Source: Chloroflexota bacterium (GTDB lineage: Bacteria; Chloroflexota; Dehalococcoidia; Dehalococcoidales; RBG-16-60-22). From it: 64,000 nucleotides of DNA. Under the pieces are notes generated by a model. It ran no database searches and had not been told where the DNA came from. It saw only the letters and a list, made by a program, of their open reading frames with translations. Made by a program: the position numbers and the translations under genes. The stretch covers positions 1-64,000 of the forward strand of contig JACPQC010000034.1 of NCBI GenBank assembly GCA_016190695.1. The letters run 5' to 3'. Positions 1 through 10,129 of the stretch are shown piece after piece. Numbering within the stretch: position 1 is the first letter of the stretch; every line of letters begins with the position of its first letter.

Positions 1-84
1 GACAATGCCCGCTGGAACTGAATAGTCGATAATACTCCGGCCCGTGGTGTGGAGCACCGGAGCCAGCAAATCATCGGCGTTAGG

Positions 85-399
85 TCAGCAAGGGTTCGCT
101 GTTCCGCCAGCCGCAGATGCGATGTTTATGGGACGGGCTCTGTCAAGGTTGTATTTCTTATAAAGTGCACAGGTCATGCAAATACAGCCTTTCTCCTCGT
201 CTATGCACTTGCTTTTATCAAACGCACAATACATTGCTTCCATGTGCTCCTTCTTACCGATGTCACTCATCATGTCAACCATTAGCCCCGGCATATTCTT
301 CATTTTGCACATGAACGTATAGGTTGGGCATTTCATGCACTGGCACAGTTTCAAATTCTCCTTTGTTTTAGCTACCTTTGTTGTCGCTACCTGGCTCAT
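85..399 (-). CDS. Cys-rich DUF2769-like protein
   Basis: ORF with conserved Cys pattern (CQCMKCPTY...CKMKNMPG...CAFDKSKC...CICMTC); internal Met (MSQVATTK) taken as start because an AGGAGG-like RBS precedes it. Confidence 0.6.
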   Translation of the reverse strand: MSQVATTKVAKTKENLKLCQCMKCPTYTFMCKMKNMPGLMVDMMSDIGKKEHMEAMYCAFDKSKCIDEEKGCICMTCALYKKYNLDRARPINIASAAGGTANPC

Positions 400-486
400 T
401 GTAATCCTCCTTCTTTCATATAATGGACCATATTTTGGAGCTAATAATAGCCCATAGCACATATTTTAGCCTTGCCAGCCGTGTTG

Positions 487-987
487 CTACCTTAAGGGGC
501 TTGTCATGATATAATCATTGTCTCGCTTGCCTCCGTGACAACCATAACACATATCCACTTTGCCGCTGACGTCTATTTTGCCGTCAGGGGCGTACTTCAG
601 CCAGAACCAATCATTATGTTCGGGGTCATAACCCTTGACCTTGTACATCACGGTAATCGCGGCCAAGGTCTTATCCGGCATGTAGTTCTCTTTCACGACG
701 ATACTGCCATTCGGAATGCTGCCCTCTTTGCCATCGATAGCCGAAAACGCATTGTCAGTCACGTAAGTGGTGAGAAGAGCACCGTGAGGCTCGGTGCCGG
801 GATAAAGCGCCTGCTTGCCGGGCCACATCTTCCATTTGTGATAGTCATTCTGCTGTGTAATGTAGTTGTACAAAGAAGTGCCATCGGTTGCCGGTGTTGG
901 CGCGGCTGCCTTACAGCCCACTACTACCAGTGGAAGTACCAGGATAGCCATAAGCATTAAACCCTTGATACGTCCGACCTTTTTCAT
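487..987 (-). CDS. Cytochrome P460-like lipoprotein with one CxxCH heme motif
   Basis: Lipobox VVVGC, C-terminal MCYGCHGGKRDNDYIMT c-heme motif, P460-like core (Y...WPGK...HG...YVTDNA); start set at MKKVGRIKG. Confidence 0.65.
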   Translation of the reverse strand: MKKVGRIKGLMLMAILVLPLVVVGCKAAAPTPATDGTSLYNYITQQNDYHKWKMWPGKQALYPGTEPHGALLTTYVTDNAFSAIDGKEGSIPNGSIVVKENYMPDKTLAAITVMYKVKGYDPEHNDWFWLKYAPDGKIDVSGKVDMCYGCHGGKRDNDYIMTSPLR

Positions 988-1364
988 TTTTCCTCCTTTT
1001 TCTCGTCTTTTCCCGCGCATTTAAGTGAAGTAGACACAAAAATACCCAATATACTTATAATATCTGGGCTTTTTAGGGGTTTGCATATCCGTAACTCTAC
1101 GTAATTTGTTAGCAAAAGGGCACCTAATTGCGAGATTCCAGGAGAATAGGTGTGAAAGATACTTTTTTGCTTCTTCACCACCCGGGTGTCAAATGCCAAA
1201 TCCTCAGCCGCCGGCCGGTCGTTCATTTCTTCGGGCCTGGTGCGAGTAGCTCGCCGCTACCGATGGTATCCCGCACCCCGCATCGGCGGCAGAAGGCTTG
1301 AGCCAGCCCAGCTTAATAAGAAGACGCTTCACCAGATAGATTATGAGACACATCTTGTCCCCTC

Positions 1365-1730
1365 CTAGATAACAATGACCTGGTATCCTTGTCCCACGAA
1401 GCGAGCGATATCCGGGTGCCCGTTTGACTCGCTTAGAAGAGACAGCCCCTGGTCCGCTGCCTTCGCCTTGTCTCCGTAATGACCCACGCAAAAATCACAC
1501 ACGCCAGCAATGGCTCCGGAGTTACGGACTTCTTCGTAAAGCTTATGGGTACGGTTCTCCGGTTTAGACCACTCTTCGATCCAGCCCGACCCTGCGCCGT
1601 CGAAAACAAACTGGACATCAACGTTAGCCGCCTTCAGGTCGCGAGCATAGAGTAAAGCATGAAACGCCGCAGTCCGGTGCAAGTCCTCTACTCCGGACAA
1701 AAGAAATATTGCCACTTTGGTCATTCTCAA
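1365..1730 (-). CDS. DsrE/DsrF-like family protein
   Basis: 121 aa; DsrE-like fold pattern (ALLYARDLKAANVDVQFVFDGAG ... VCDFCVGHYG ... HPDIARFVGQGYQVIVI). Confidence 0.55.
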   Translation of the reverse strand: MRMTKVAIFLLSGVEDLHRTAAFHALLYARDLKAANVDVQFVFDGAGSGWIEEWSKPENRTHKLYEEVRNSGAIAGVCDFCVGHYGDKAKAADQGLSLLSESNGHPDIARFVGQGYQVIVI

Positions 1731-1879
1731 CCTCCGTATTTTTGTTCCACGAGCATTTGTTGAACTATTTTCAGTCTACCTGGCTTCCAATGGGCTTTTC
1801 TGTAATCTGGACTACAAACAACTGAACCAACTGTGACATAATATACATATGAGATATTGGTCCAGGGGAAGGGAATTTC

Positions 1880-2149
1880 GTGGCAGAGGCTCTGAATGTG
1901 TACGTGAGCAGGCATTGCTTTGGTACTGCCGAGGCAACGAGGCTGGCTGGCGAGGTGAGCCAAAAACTGCCGCGCCTGCAGGTGAAGGTAATTATGCTTG
2001 ACGAGATGCCGATGATTAATACTATGAGCGTTCCCCCTACGCCATCTTATTTTCTGGATGACCGCTTGCTTTTCCTGGGGAATCCGCGAATAGAAGAACT
2101 GTTGTCCAAGATATCTTCCGCCCGCCAGGGTAAGGGGAAACAACCATGA
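1880..2149 (+). CDS. Small thioredoxin-like protein
   Basis: 89 aa, GTG start; YVSRHCFGTAEATRLAGEV ... MSVPPTPSYFLDDRLLFLG resembles a thioredoxin fold with cis-Pro; overlaps the downstream Crp/Fnr start. Confidence 0.5.
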   Translation: MAEALNVYVSRHCFGTAEATRLAGEVSQKLPRLQVKVIMLDEMPMINTMSVPPTPSYFLDDRLLFLGNPRIEELLSKISSARQGKGKQP

Positions 2150-2856
2150 ATGAGCGTAACTCGTCACTTCACGGTTCCCCACCGGAGGAAGATATGTCGC
2201 TCAAGTTTCATTTGCTCTCCGGCGTAGACATTTTTCGCGACCTAAGCCGGGAAGAACTACACGGGATTGAGGAAATGGTACACATGGTCACCTGCAAGAA
2301 GGGGCATGTCTTTTATCGTCCAGAAGAGCAGGTCGAAGTTCTGTTCCTCTTGAAAAAGGGTAAGGTGCACATTTACTCGCTTACGCCCGAGGGCAAGCGC
2401 CTGATCGTTGAGATTGTGACGCCGGGAACATTCTTCGGGGACATGCCTTTAATTGCCCAGAGCATGCACCAGGCTTTTGCCGAGGCGGCCGAGGACTCGC
2501 TTATCTGCGTACTGAGCCGGGGAGATTTTGAGAGGCTTCTGTTGCAGAAACCTCAGGTGGCTTTAAGATTGATAAACAGTCTCAGCCAACGGCTTGAGGA
2601 GACGAGAGCCAAGCTGGAAGAAGCCACTTTGCGGAATGCTACAGCCAGGGTAGGCCGCGCTATCCTGCGACTGTCGCAGGGAGCATCAGAGCTATCCGGG
2701 CTTACCCACCAGGAGTTGGCCGATGCCACCGGCCTCTACCGAGAGACGGTCACCAACATACTTGGTCATCTTCAGGAGCAAGGGTTCGTGGAACTGGGGA
2801 CAAAGAAGATAGTCATCCTGGACAGGAATGGGCTACAGGAAGTAGTAGAAACATAG
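2146..2856 (+). CDS. Crp/Fnr family transcriptional regulator
   Basis: cNMP-binding domain plus C-terminal HTH (LTHQELADATGLYRETVTNILGHLQEQGFVEL). Confidence 0.9.
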   Translation: MNERNSSLHGSPPEEDMSLKFHLLSGVDIFRDLSREELHGIEEMVHMVTCKKGHVFYRPEEQVEVLFLLKKGKVHIYSLTPEGKRLIVEIVTPGTFFGDMPLIAQSMHQAFAEAAEDSLICVLSRGDFERLLLQKPQVALRLINSLSQRLEETRAKLEEATLRNATARVGRAILRLSQGASELSGLTHQELADATGLYRETVTNILGHLQEQGFVELGTKKIVILDRNGLQEVVET

Positions 2857-2898
2857 TGTTAGCAGAGACGAAAAGACCTGCGAGGGAGGTACACGCTT

Positions 2899-3528
2899 AT
2901 GGTATTCGATGTGCTTAAATACCGGGCAGCCAACAAAGCATGGCAGGAGAAATATGATGCCCTGGCGCCGAAAGCCGGAGACATTGCCCCTGATTTCGAA
3001 CTCTGTGATGTCAAGGGACAGAACCCAATTCGATTGTCCGCCTTCCAGGGACAAAAACCAGTGGCGCTGGTTTTCGGTAGCTATACGTGACCCCCTTTTG
3101 TGAAGGGGACCGTGAGTCTCCATGACCTCTACCACCAATACCGTGACCGGGTGCAGTTCCTGATGGTCTACATTCGGGAAGCTCATCCCGTGGACGGGTG
3201 GTGGCTCGGTGGTGGCATCACCGGAGTGGTGACAAAAGCAATTGGGTTCACCGCGGCGACCGATGTCTATGACCCGAAAACAACCGAGGAGCGTCAGGCG
3301 GTCGCCGGGCGTTGTCAATCAGAGCTAAAATACGAGATTCCTATCTGCGTCGATACCATTGACAATGTCGTCAATACCGCCTATGCAGCCCACCCCACCC
3401 GTTTGTACCTGATTGGAAAGGATGGCCGTGTGGTCTACGCCGGTAGGTTGGGACCGTTTGGCTTCAAACCGGACGAACTCGGCGAAGCCATCGAAAAGTA
3501 CTTGGCGGCAGGACAGAGCAAGGAGTGA
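2899..3528 (+). CDS. Iodothyronine deiodinase-like thioredoxin-fold selenoprotein (TGA 3088-3090 read as Sec)
   Basis: ORFs 2899-3090 and 3100-3528 are in one frame; merged reading ...VALVFGSYT-U-PPFVKGTVSLHDLYHQYRDRVQFLMVYIREAHPVDGW... matches the deiodinase active-site pattern GS(C/Y)TUPxF and YIxEAHPxDGW. Confidence 0.88.
3088..3121 (+). promoter_or_regulatory. Candidate bacterial SECIS element for the deiodinase-like gene
   Basis: UGA followed by GGGGAC(3105-3110)-CGTGA-GTCTCC(3116-3121): 6-bp stem with one G-U, 5-nt loop with G at position 2, 20 nt between UGA and loop. Confidence 0.55.
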
Positions 3529-3532
3529 GTAA

Positions 3533-4363
3533 TTGGGTAAAAGAGCGTTAGCTATATCGTTGTTGTTGCTGGTGGTATTGGCCATGATCCTGGCATCATG
3601 TGCTACCAGCAGCAAGGTTACAGTCCAGCCTTTGAGCAACGTCCCGCAGGGTGTTGACGGCCCGCACGTGCGGGACATAGGGGCGAACTCGGTAAGAATA
3701 GTCTTCACCAGCGGGGTGCCCGTGGTCTGCAATGTCGCCTACGGAAAAGATGATAGCTACGGGAATCTGGCGGTCATGCCCATGGCCGGCGTAGTTACTC
3801 AACACGAGTTGAATCTCACGGGCCTTGAGCCTGAGACTACATATCACTTCAAGACCACGGTGACTGACCTGTCCGGTAACTTGTACCAGTCTGATGATAG
3901 GACTTTTACGACCGCCAAAGGGGAAGTCACAGCAAAACCGGCGGGGCGTAATGTAGCCGCCGCATCGGAGAGAGCCAGGGTAGTCGGTGTCAGCAGTAAC
4001 TGGGGTGGCGGAGACCTGGACAGCTCTTTTGGGGGCAACAGGGCCATTGACGGTAACCGCGGTACAGAATGGTCATCCAACGGTGATGGGAATAGCGCTT
4101 GGATTGAAATTGAGCTGAGTCAGAGTTTTGACCTGACGGCACTAGGCTTCTGGACTCGCACTATGGGCAGTAGCGCGCAGGTCTCCAGTTTTAGCGTGGT
4201 GACAGACAGCGGTCAACGACTGGGGCCATTTGATGTTCCTGACGCCTCAGCAATACACTATTTCGATGTAAAAGTGAAAGCCAGGCGCCTGAGGTTTGAA
4301 GTAGAGACCAGCTCGGGAGGCAATACGGGCTCTGTCGAAATCGAGGCATATGCGGTGCAGTAA
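3533..4363 (+). CDS. Lipoprotein with fibronectin-III-like and discoidin (F5/8C)-like domains
   Basis: Lipobox LASC; LEPETTYHFKTTVTDLSGN (FnIII-like) and AIDGNRGTEWSSNGDGNSAWIEIELSQSFDLTALGFWTR (F5/8C-like); TTG start. Confidence 0.7.
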   Translation: MGKRALAISLLLLVVLAMILASCATSSKVTVQPLSNVPQGVDGPHVRDIGANSVRIVFTSGVPVVCNVAYGKDDSYGNLAVMPMAGVVTQHELNLTGLEPETTYHFKTTVTDLSGNLYQSDDRTFTTAKGEVTAKPAGRNVAAASERARVVGVSSNWGGGDLDSSFGGNRAIDGNRGTEWSSNGDGNSAWIEIELSQSFDLTALGFWTRTMGSSAQVSSFSVVTDSGQRLGPFDVPDASAIHYFDVKVKARRLRFEVETSSGGNTGSVEIEAYAVQ

Positions 4364-4443
4364 TAGTTGCGGACGGCTTTTACATTCGAGACACGATAGA
4401 TGTCTTTTGTAACGATATAGCTGCGCGAAGGGAGGTTAACAAT

Positions 4444-5664
4444 ATGGTTCGTTTAGAAAAGCTCGATGCGGACGAGAGAAGAGTTCTTGAAAACGCAAAC
4501 TGCCCGACATTTCAGGATCAGCCCTGGGTGAAAGGTCCGCCGCTGAAGGAAAGGCGTGTCGCCATTATCTCCACGGCCGGGTTGCACCAGCGAGATGACC
4601 GTCCTTTTACACGGGAGCCTGGAGACTTCTACCGCATTATCCCTGGGGATATCAAAGCAGACAATCTGATAATGAGCCATGTCTCGGTAAATTTCGATAG
4701 GGCCGGTTTTTACCAGGACTGGAATGTGGTCTTCCCGATTGACTGCTTACGGGAGTTAGCTGGGGAAGGGGCTATCGGCAGCGTTGCCGGCTTTCATTAT
4801 TCCTTCATGGGCGCCGACGACCCCGTGAGGTGGGAACAACCAGCGCGCTATCTTGCTGGGCTTCTGAAGCAAGATAATGTGAATGCAGTGCTGCTGGTGC
4901 CGGTCTGACCTCTCTGCACGCGCGCCGTAGGCGTGCTGGCTCATTTCCTGGAAGAGGAGGGGCTGCCGACCACTCAAATCAGCCTGATTCGTCTTCACAC
5001 TGAGAAGATAAAACCGCCAAGAGCTCTCTGGGTTCCCTTTGAACTCGGCCGCCCGCTTGGCTTGCCAAACAATCCAGCTTTCCAAAAGCGAGTTTTAGTC
5101 GCCGCTTTGAAGCTACTCGAAGCATCTGAAGGTCCCGTACCGGCGGACTTCCCCGAAGACGCTCCGTCTGCCGAGGGTGAACCGGCAATACTTGCTTGCC
5201 CTTATGTTCCACCATCTGAAGGTATGGACAGGGCCAGTGACACAGACCGGCTCTGCCAGGTTTTCAAAGCTGAAATGAAGTCAATGAGGCCATGGTATGA
5301 CCGGGCTGTGAAAGGGCGCGGGCGTACTATGGTGGGCGTGAGCAAACTTACTGTTGAAGCTATCGCGGAGTTTTTATGCTCTTTCGTGGAAGGTGGCACA
5401 CCTCCGAATCCGCGTCAGGATGTATCGCTGTCTTTCGAGCTCAGATACGCAGCTGATGACCTAAAAGCCTACTATTACGAAGCCATCACGGCACAGCCGG
5501 GCGCCGACGGCATGACGACTGAAGCTCTGGACAAATGGTTCTGGGGAGATACGGTCGCTGGCAAGTTGCTGCGAGCAGTGAGAGAGGCATGCCTGAAAAG
5601 TGAAGATGAGGCACTCCGAAATGCCGGGGGCCGCCAGATAGTACCGGCAAGAACGCTACGCTAA
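4444..5664 (+). CDS. Glycine/sarcosine/betaine/D-proline reductase selenoprotein B-family protein (TGA 4906-4908 read as Sec)
   Basis: ORFs 4444-4908 and 4933-5664 are in one frame; merged reading NAVLLVPV-U-PLCTRAVGVLAHFLEEEGLPTTQISLIR gives a UxxC motif at the conserved GrdB/PrdB position; homology-like sequence continues on both sides. Confidence 0.87.
4906..4936 (+). promoter_or_regulatory. Candidate bacterial SECIS element for the GrdB-like gene
   Basis: GCACGC(4916-4921)...GCGTGC(4931-4936) pairing, with alternative inner hairpin GCC-GTA-GGC (4924-4932) whose loop starts with G and lies 18 nt after UGA. Confidence 0.5.
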
Positions 5665-5676
5665 AAACGAATCCGT

Positions 5677-6468
5677 ATGGTTGCTTTTCAACTTGGTCCA
5701 TTTACAATAGCCTATTACGGAATCATGATAACTTCCGGGGTTATTGCCGCAACCGTCGTGTCTTATCTTGAGACCAAGAGAAGGCACTACGACACTCGTC
5801 ATGTTTACAACCTTTTACTTGTTGTCCTGCCCTTGGGAGCCATCGGCGCCCGCCTCTACCACGTGATCGACCAGTGGTCTTTTTACAGCCAGCATCCGGC
5901 CATGATTTTTGGGGGAGCCGGGTTGGGTATCTTTGGCGCTATTGCCGGAGGCGCTAGCGGGCTGATTGTTTACACTAAATGGCAGAAGTTGAGCACTCTC
6001 CAGTGGCTCGATATTGTGGCTCCGGGTGTGATTCTGGCGCAGGCCATCGGCAGGTGGGGAAATTACTTCAACCAGGAGCTTTACGGCTACCCAACCAATC
6101 TTCCCTGGGGCATCTATATCGACCCGGCACACAGACTGTCCGGGTATGAAGGTTACTCCTATTTTCACCCTCTTTTCTTCTACGAGTTTTTGTGGAATTT
6201 GCTCGGTTTCGTTATGTTGCTCTTCACGGGACGGAAATGGCAGAAGCGCTTGCTAAACGGCGACATTTTCCTATTGTACATTATCTGGTACAGCGTGGGG
6301 CGCTTCTATCTTGAAGGACTCAAGCTTGATGTATGGACAGTCGGTGGTATCCCAATGGCACGCTGGATAGCGGGGATAGCGTTCATCGCTTCCACTACTA
6401 TAATGGTCTACCTGCACCGCTGGAAGCTTCGTCTAAGTAGCACAATGCAACCTGAGGACAAAGCCTGA
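5677..6468 (+). CDS. lgt: Prolipoprotein diacylglyceryl transferase
   Basis: Lgt signature GRWGNYFNQELYG and membrane topology. Confidence 0.93.
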   Translation: MVAFQLGPFTIAYYGIMITSGVIAATVVSYLETKRRHYDTRHVYNLLLVVLPLGAIGARLYHVIDQWSFYSQHPAMIFGGAGLGIFGAIAGGASGLIVYTKWQKLSTLQWLDIVAPGVILAQAIGRWGNYFNQELYGYPTNLPWGIYIDPAHRLSGYEGYSYFHPLFFYEFLWNLLGFVMLLFTGRKWQKRLLNGDIFLLYIIWYSVGRFYLEGLKLDVWTVGGIPMARWIAGIAFIASTTIMVYLHRWKLRLSSTMQPEDKA

Positions 6469-6471
6469 ATC

Positions 6472-8919
6472 CTAGCTGTGACCATGGCCGGCTATCGTAT
6501 GTCCTACCCGGATGATGGCATTCTGAATATCCTGCTCTACCGTGCCTCCGTCGCGGAATGTCACCTCCACGAGCTTTTCGGCAAGGTTCACTTTCACGTT
6601 TTGCACACGGCTCAGCTTTCTCAACGCGTTTTCTATCGTTTCCGCGCAGCCTTCGCAATGGATGCTGGGGACTTCAAGGGTGAGCACATGCTCCTCCCGT
6701 GCCTTCTGGAAGTGGGGAAGATGGATAATCCGGCCGCCGAAGGAGTTCAGCAGCACCGTGGTCACACTGGCGGCCATGGCAATCATCGCCCATACCGGGT
6801 GGACCAGCCCCGTGACTGCCGCCGGAACGCCGATGCCATTGAAAGTGAATGCCAGGGAGACATTCTGCACCGTTTTGGTATAGCTGTTCGTACCGATGCG
6901 GTAGGCTTCCATGACGCCCGCCAAGTTTTGCCCGATGAGGATGACATCCGCCGATTCGATGGCGATATCGGTGCCGGTGCCGACGGCAATGCCGACATCC
7001 GCCTGCATCAGGGCCGGGGCGTCGTTGATGCCATCGCCTACCATTGCCACGCGGTAGCCCTGCCTTTGGAGCTTGCGCACCTCTTCAGCCTTATCGCCGG
7101 GGAGCACCTCCGCCAGCACCTTTTCTATACCTACCAGCCCGGCGACTGCCCGGGCCGTCCGCCAGTTATCGCCGGTAATCATGACAGGCTCAAGCCCGGC
7201 CTTTCTCATGCTCTCCACCGCCTCCCGCGTGTCTTCCTTGATGGTATCGCTGATGGCAATGACTCCCGCCGGCCTGCCATCGATGGCCGCCAGGACCACG
7301 GTTTTTCCTTCCTCCTCAAGTCTGGCCCTGTCCTTGTCCAAAGCGGACACGTCAATGCCCTGCTCCGCCAGGAAGCGGCCGGTGCCGACTACTACCCTTT
7401 TGCTATCAACGCTGGCAGAAACGCCTTTGCCGGGATAAGTCTGAAAGTCGGTTGCTTTCCCCGGCACCCCGCCCCTGGCAGTGACATAGTCTACAATTGC
7501 TCGTGCCAGCGCATGCTCGGAGAGTGTTTCGGTGGAGGCAACCAGCCCCAAGAATTCGCTCCGGTCAATCCCATCCATCAGCCCAATGTCGGATACGGAA
7601 GGCTCGCCCTGGGTGATTGTTCCGGTCTTGTCCAGAACTATCCTGCGCACATCTTTGAAGACCTGGAAGGCTTCGCCGGAGCGCATCAGGATACCTTTCT
7701 CAGCGGCGATGCCGCCGCCCCGTATCATCGCTAGCGGTGAAGCCATGCCGAGGGCGCAGGGGTAGCCCATCACCAGGGCAGCCAGCGCGGCGAAGACGGC
7801 TCGATTAAAATCAGGGCTGCCGGTAATTATCCATGCCCCGAGCGTCCAGATGAGGAAGGCGATACCGGCGGCGATGAGCACGCCGGGCACAAAATACTTC
7901 AGCACCCGGTCGACAAGAATGAGGATACCGGGCTTGAGGGCGCGGGCTTCCTGGATGCTCTGGGCTACCTTTTGCAGGAAGCTCTCATCGCCCACTCGGG
8001 TTACCCTTATCACTAGAGCTCCCGTCTGGTTGACCGAGCCGCCGATGACCTCATCGCCCTTCACCTTCTCAACCGGCATCGGCTCGCCGGTCACCAGCCT
8101 CTGGTCGATGCTGCTATAGCCGTCCTCGATGATGCCATCCACCGGGATGGACTCGCCCGGGCGCACACGCACCAGGTCTCCCTGCTTCACCTGACCAGTA
8201 GGGACATCCTCTTCCCGGCCATCGCGGATGACGCGGGCCGTCGCCGGCTGCAGCGCCATGAGCCGCTTTATTGCCTGGGAGCTGCGGGTGCGCGCCAGGA
8301 GCGAGATATAACCTGAGAGCAGGTGGTATGCCGTGACAAAGGTGGCCACACCAAAGAAATCGGGAATGGGAAATTCCTTTACGAAGAATCCGATGAAGCC
8401 GCCGGTAAGTCCGGCGAAGGCGGCGAACTCCAGCAGGACGTGCTGGTTAAGAATACCCCTCTTGAGTGATGACCAGGCCATCCTCTTGATGTGCCAGGCT
8501 GGTCCGAACATGGTCGCCAGCGCCAGTGCCAGCATGGGCCAGCGGAACCAGGGCTGCATAACGCCGAGCCACATCAGAACCATGAAAATCACTACAATGC
8601 CAGCGGCGCCCGCACCCACCAGGAATTTCCTCCTGGCAACGCCAAGCTCGGCCTCTTCTTCCTCGAACGACCTCACCTTCTCCGGGTCACGCCAGGTATA
8701 ACCCATGGCCACCAGGGTATCTTTAATCTGCTGGGGAGTAGCCCGTGCCGGATCATACCAGACCAGCGCCTCTTCGTGGGCGAGGCTGATGCTGGCCTCC
8801 TGCACGCCATCCAGACCCAGAAAAGCCTTCCGCAGTGTCTCAATGCAGAAGGAGCACTGCATGCCTCCGATCTTGACCTGGAGCTTTTTTAGGTTGTCAG
8901 CAGACATAGTTGTGTTCAT
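6472..8919 (-). CDS. P1B-type heavy-metal-translocating ATPase with N- and C-terminal HMA domains
   Basis: DKTGT, TGE, GDGIND motifs; N-terminal GGMQCSFC and C-terminal SIHCEGC HMA motifs; transmembrane motif MGYPCALG. Confidence 0.92.
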   Translation of the reverse strand: MNTTMSADNLKKLQVKIGGMQCSFCIETLRKAFLGLDGVQEASISLAHEEALVWYDPARATPQQIKDTLVAMGYTWRDPEKVRSFEEEEAELGVARRKFLVGAGAAGIVVIFMVLMWLGVMQPWFRWPMLALALATMFGPAWHIKRMAWSSLKRGILNQHVLLEFAAFAGLTGGFIGFFVKEFPIPDFFGVATFVTAYHLLSGYISLLARTRSSQAIKRLMALQPATARVIRDGREEDVPTGQVKQGDLVRVRPGESIPVDGIIEDGYSSIDQRLVTGEPMPVEKVKGDEVIGGSVNQTGALVIRVTRVGDESFLQKVAQSIQEARALKPGILILVDRVLKYFVPGVLIAAGIAFLIWTLGAWIITGSPDFNRAVFAALAALVMGYPCALGMASPLAMIRGGGIAAEKGILMRSGEAFQVFKDVRRIVLDKTGTITQGEPSVSDIGLMDGIDRSEFLGLVASTETLSEHALARAIVDYVTARGGVPGKATDFQTYPGKGVSASVDSKRVVVGTGRFLAEQGIDVSALDKDRARLEEEGKTVVLAAIDGRPAGVIAISDTIKEDTREAVESMRKAGLEPVMITGDNWRTARAVAGLVGIEKVLAEVLPGDKAEEVRKLQRQGYRVAMVGDGINDAPALMQADVGIAVGTGTDIAIESADVILIGQNLAGVMEAYRIGTNSYTKTVQNVSLAFTFNGIGVPAAVTGLVHPVWAMIAMAASVTTVLLNSFGGRIIHLPHFQKAREEHVLTLEVPSIHCEGCAETIENALRKLSRVQNVKVNLAEKLVEVTFRDGGTVEQDIQNAIIRVGHTIAGHGHS

Positions 8920-8943
8920 ATTTCGTACCCTTATCACACGTCC

Positions 8944-9486
8944 TTACCTCTGTCCGCCGGGCCAGGTCAGCACCGGCATGTTTACTACCGCTCCCCGTGG
9001 CTGCACTGACAGTTCTCCCCTGGACACGGTCTCGTTTATCTCGTCTATCGATCGTAGCTCACTGGGAGCTGCCCCTTCTTTCCAGCTAGTGAGCCTGACG
9101 GAGCGCAGGGGGCTGTACCCTTCATCGCCTGGCACCGAGTCGAAAATGTCCGCCTGGAATCCAAATGGACCATCACCCTTGATGCCGTTGGTGAAGACAT
9201 AAACGTTGGTCAGCACGGACTCAGGAACCTGGGCTAGGGCGGGAACGAATAACACCTTTGGCCCCATCATCTTGGTCAGCATATCGGCGACCTGGGCGTC
9301 TGAAGCTTCGGTGTGGATGAAGTAGATTACCTCTCCTTTGTAAAAACCGCGTACAGGTGGGACAAGGTCGTCCGAACTTACCGGCGCCGGTTGCATTTCT
9401 TCAGGCATGGCAGGAGCACAGGCGCTGAAAGTGAACAACAAGGCCACTCCAAACATAATTGAGAGGGCAATTACCTTTACTTTCAT
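8944..9486 (-). CDS. Lipoprotein of unknown function in metal-resistance operon
   Basis: 180 aa; lipobox TFSAC; co-directional with flanking metal-resistance genes. Confidence 0.6.
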   Translation of the reverse strand: MKVKVIALSIMFGVALLFTFSACAPAMPEEMQPAPVSSDDLVPPVRGFYKGEVIYFIHTEASDAQVADMLTKMMGPKVLFVPALAQVPESVLTNVYVFTNGIKGDGPFGFQADIFDSVPGDEGYSPLRSVRLTSWKEGAAPSELRSIDEINETVSRGELSVQPRGAVVNMPVLTWPGGQR

Positions 9487-9561
9487 CTTCCTTCACCTCC
9501 GCTTCACTCCAAGTCACCACCCCTCTACTTCTTAGTTTAGACCTTCCAGTCGAGGTTAAGG

Positions 9562-10080
9562 TCAATGGCTATCATCCCAGTTATTCTTTATGCCAGTCTC
9601 ACGGGCTTTCGCCACTTGAGAAACTGCGCAGCCACTGCCGTAGATAGTCCTCACCCGCAGGTGCAGCGACCATGCCAGCAAGCCCAGAGAGGCGATGCCG
9701 ATGTAAATCTGCAGCGGAGCGAAGAAAGTGAGCGCCCCGGAAGCGCCAAGAAGCAGCAAGACAAGTTTGTTGCACACCGGGCAACCGACTGCCAGAAAGG
9801 AAAGGAGCCCTCCGGATGCGGCTCTGCCGCCAGCGACATTTCTCGCCGGGAGGGTAAACGTTCCGGCAACGAAACCCGCCAGAACTCCGGTCAGCGCCCA
9901 GATGATGTAATCCTGCGTTCGAGTTGGCGTCATGCGCAGGAAAAACGGATTATCGATGATCGCGCTGGTTACGCCGATCACTACCCAAGTGACGGCGGCG
10001 CCGGCGGCGGCGGCGACCATCCAGCCACGCAGGCCAAAAAGCTGGAAAACGGACCCCCATCTCGTCAGCAAGGTTTTCAT
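9562..10080 (-). CDS. Membrane protein with CPxC motif, candidate metal/thiol transporter
   Basis: 172 aa, several TM helices, VGCPVCNKLVLLLLGASGALTF and C-terminal Cys (YGSGCAVSQ); next to merA. Confidence 0.5.
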   Translation of the reverse strand: MKTLLTRWGSVFQLFGLRGWMVAAAAGAAVTWVVIGVTSAIIDNPFFLRMTPTRTQDYIIWALTGVLAGFVAGTFTLPARNVAGGRAASGGLLSFLAVGCPVCNKLVLLLLGASGALTFFAPLQIYIGIASLGLLAWSLHLRVRTIYGSGCAVSQVAKARETGIKNNWDDSH

Positions 10081-10129
10081 TCCTCACTATCCTCCCCAAT
10101 TCAACATCAGCGCAGGCCAAACGCCCCGC

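Noticed and set aside
3091-3108. Hairpin CCCCTT-TTGTG-AAGGGG directly after the deiodinase TGA
   Set aside because: Its loop begins only 7 nt after the UGA, too close for a typical bacterial SECIS. It competes with the better-placed GGGGAC/GTCTCC stem, so I kept the latter as the candidate.
2899-5664. Interpretation of the split deiodinase-like and GrdB-like ORFs as pseudogenes with nonsense mutations
   Set aside because: The single stop in each is TGA, sits exactly at a known Sec site, and the frame and conserved residues continue undisturbed.
6478-7734. 418-aa + strand ORF and many other long ORFs opposite real genes
   Set aside because: Antisense shadows of the high-GC coding strand of the P1B ATPase; no recognisable domain or RBS.
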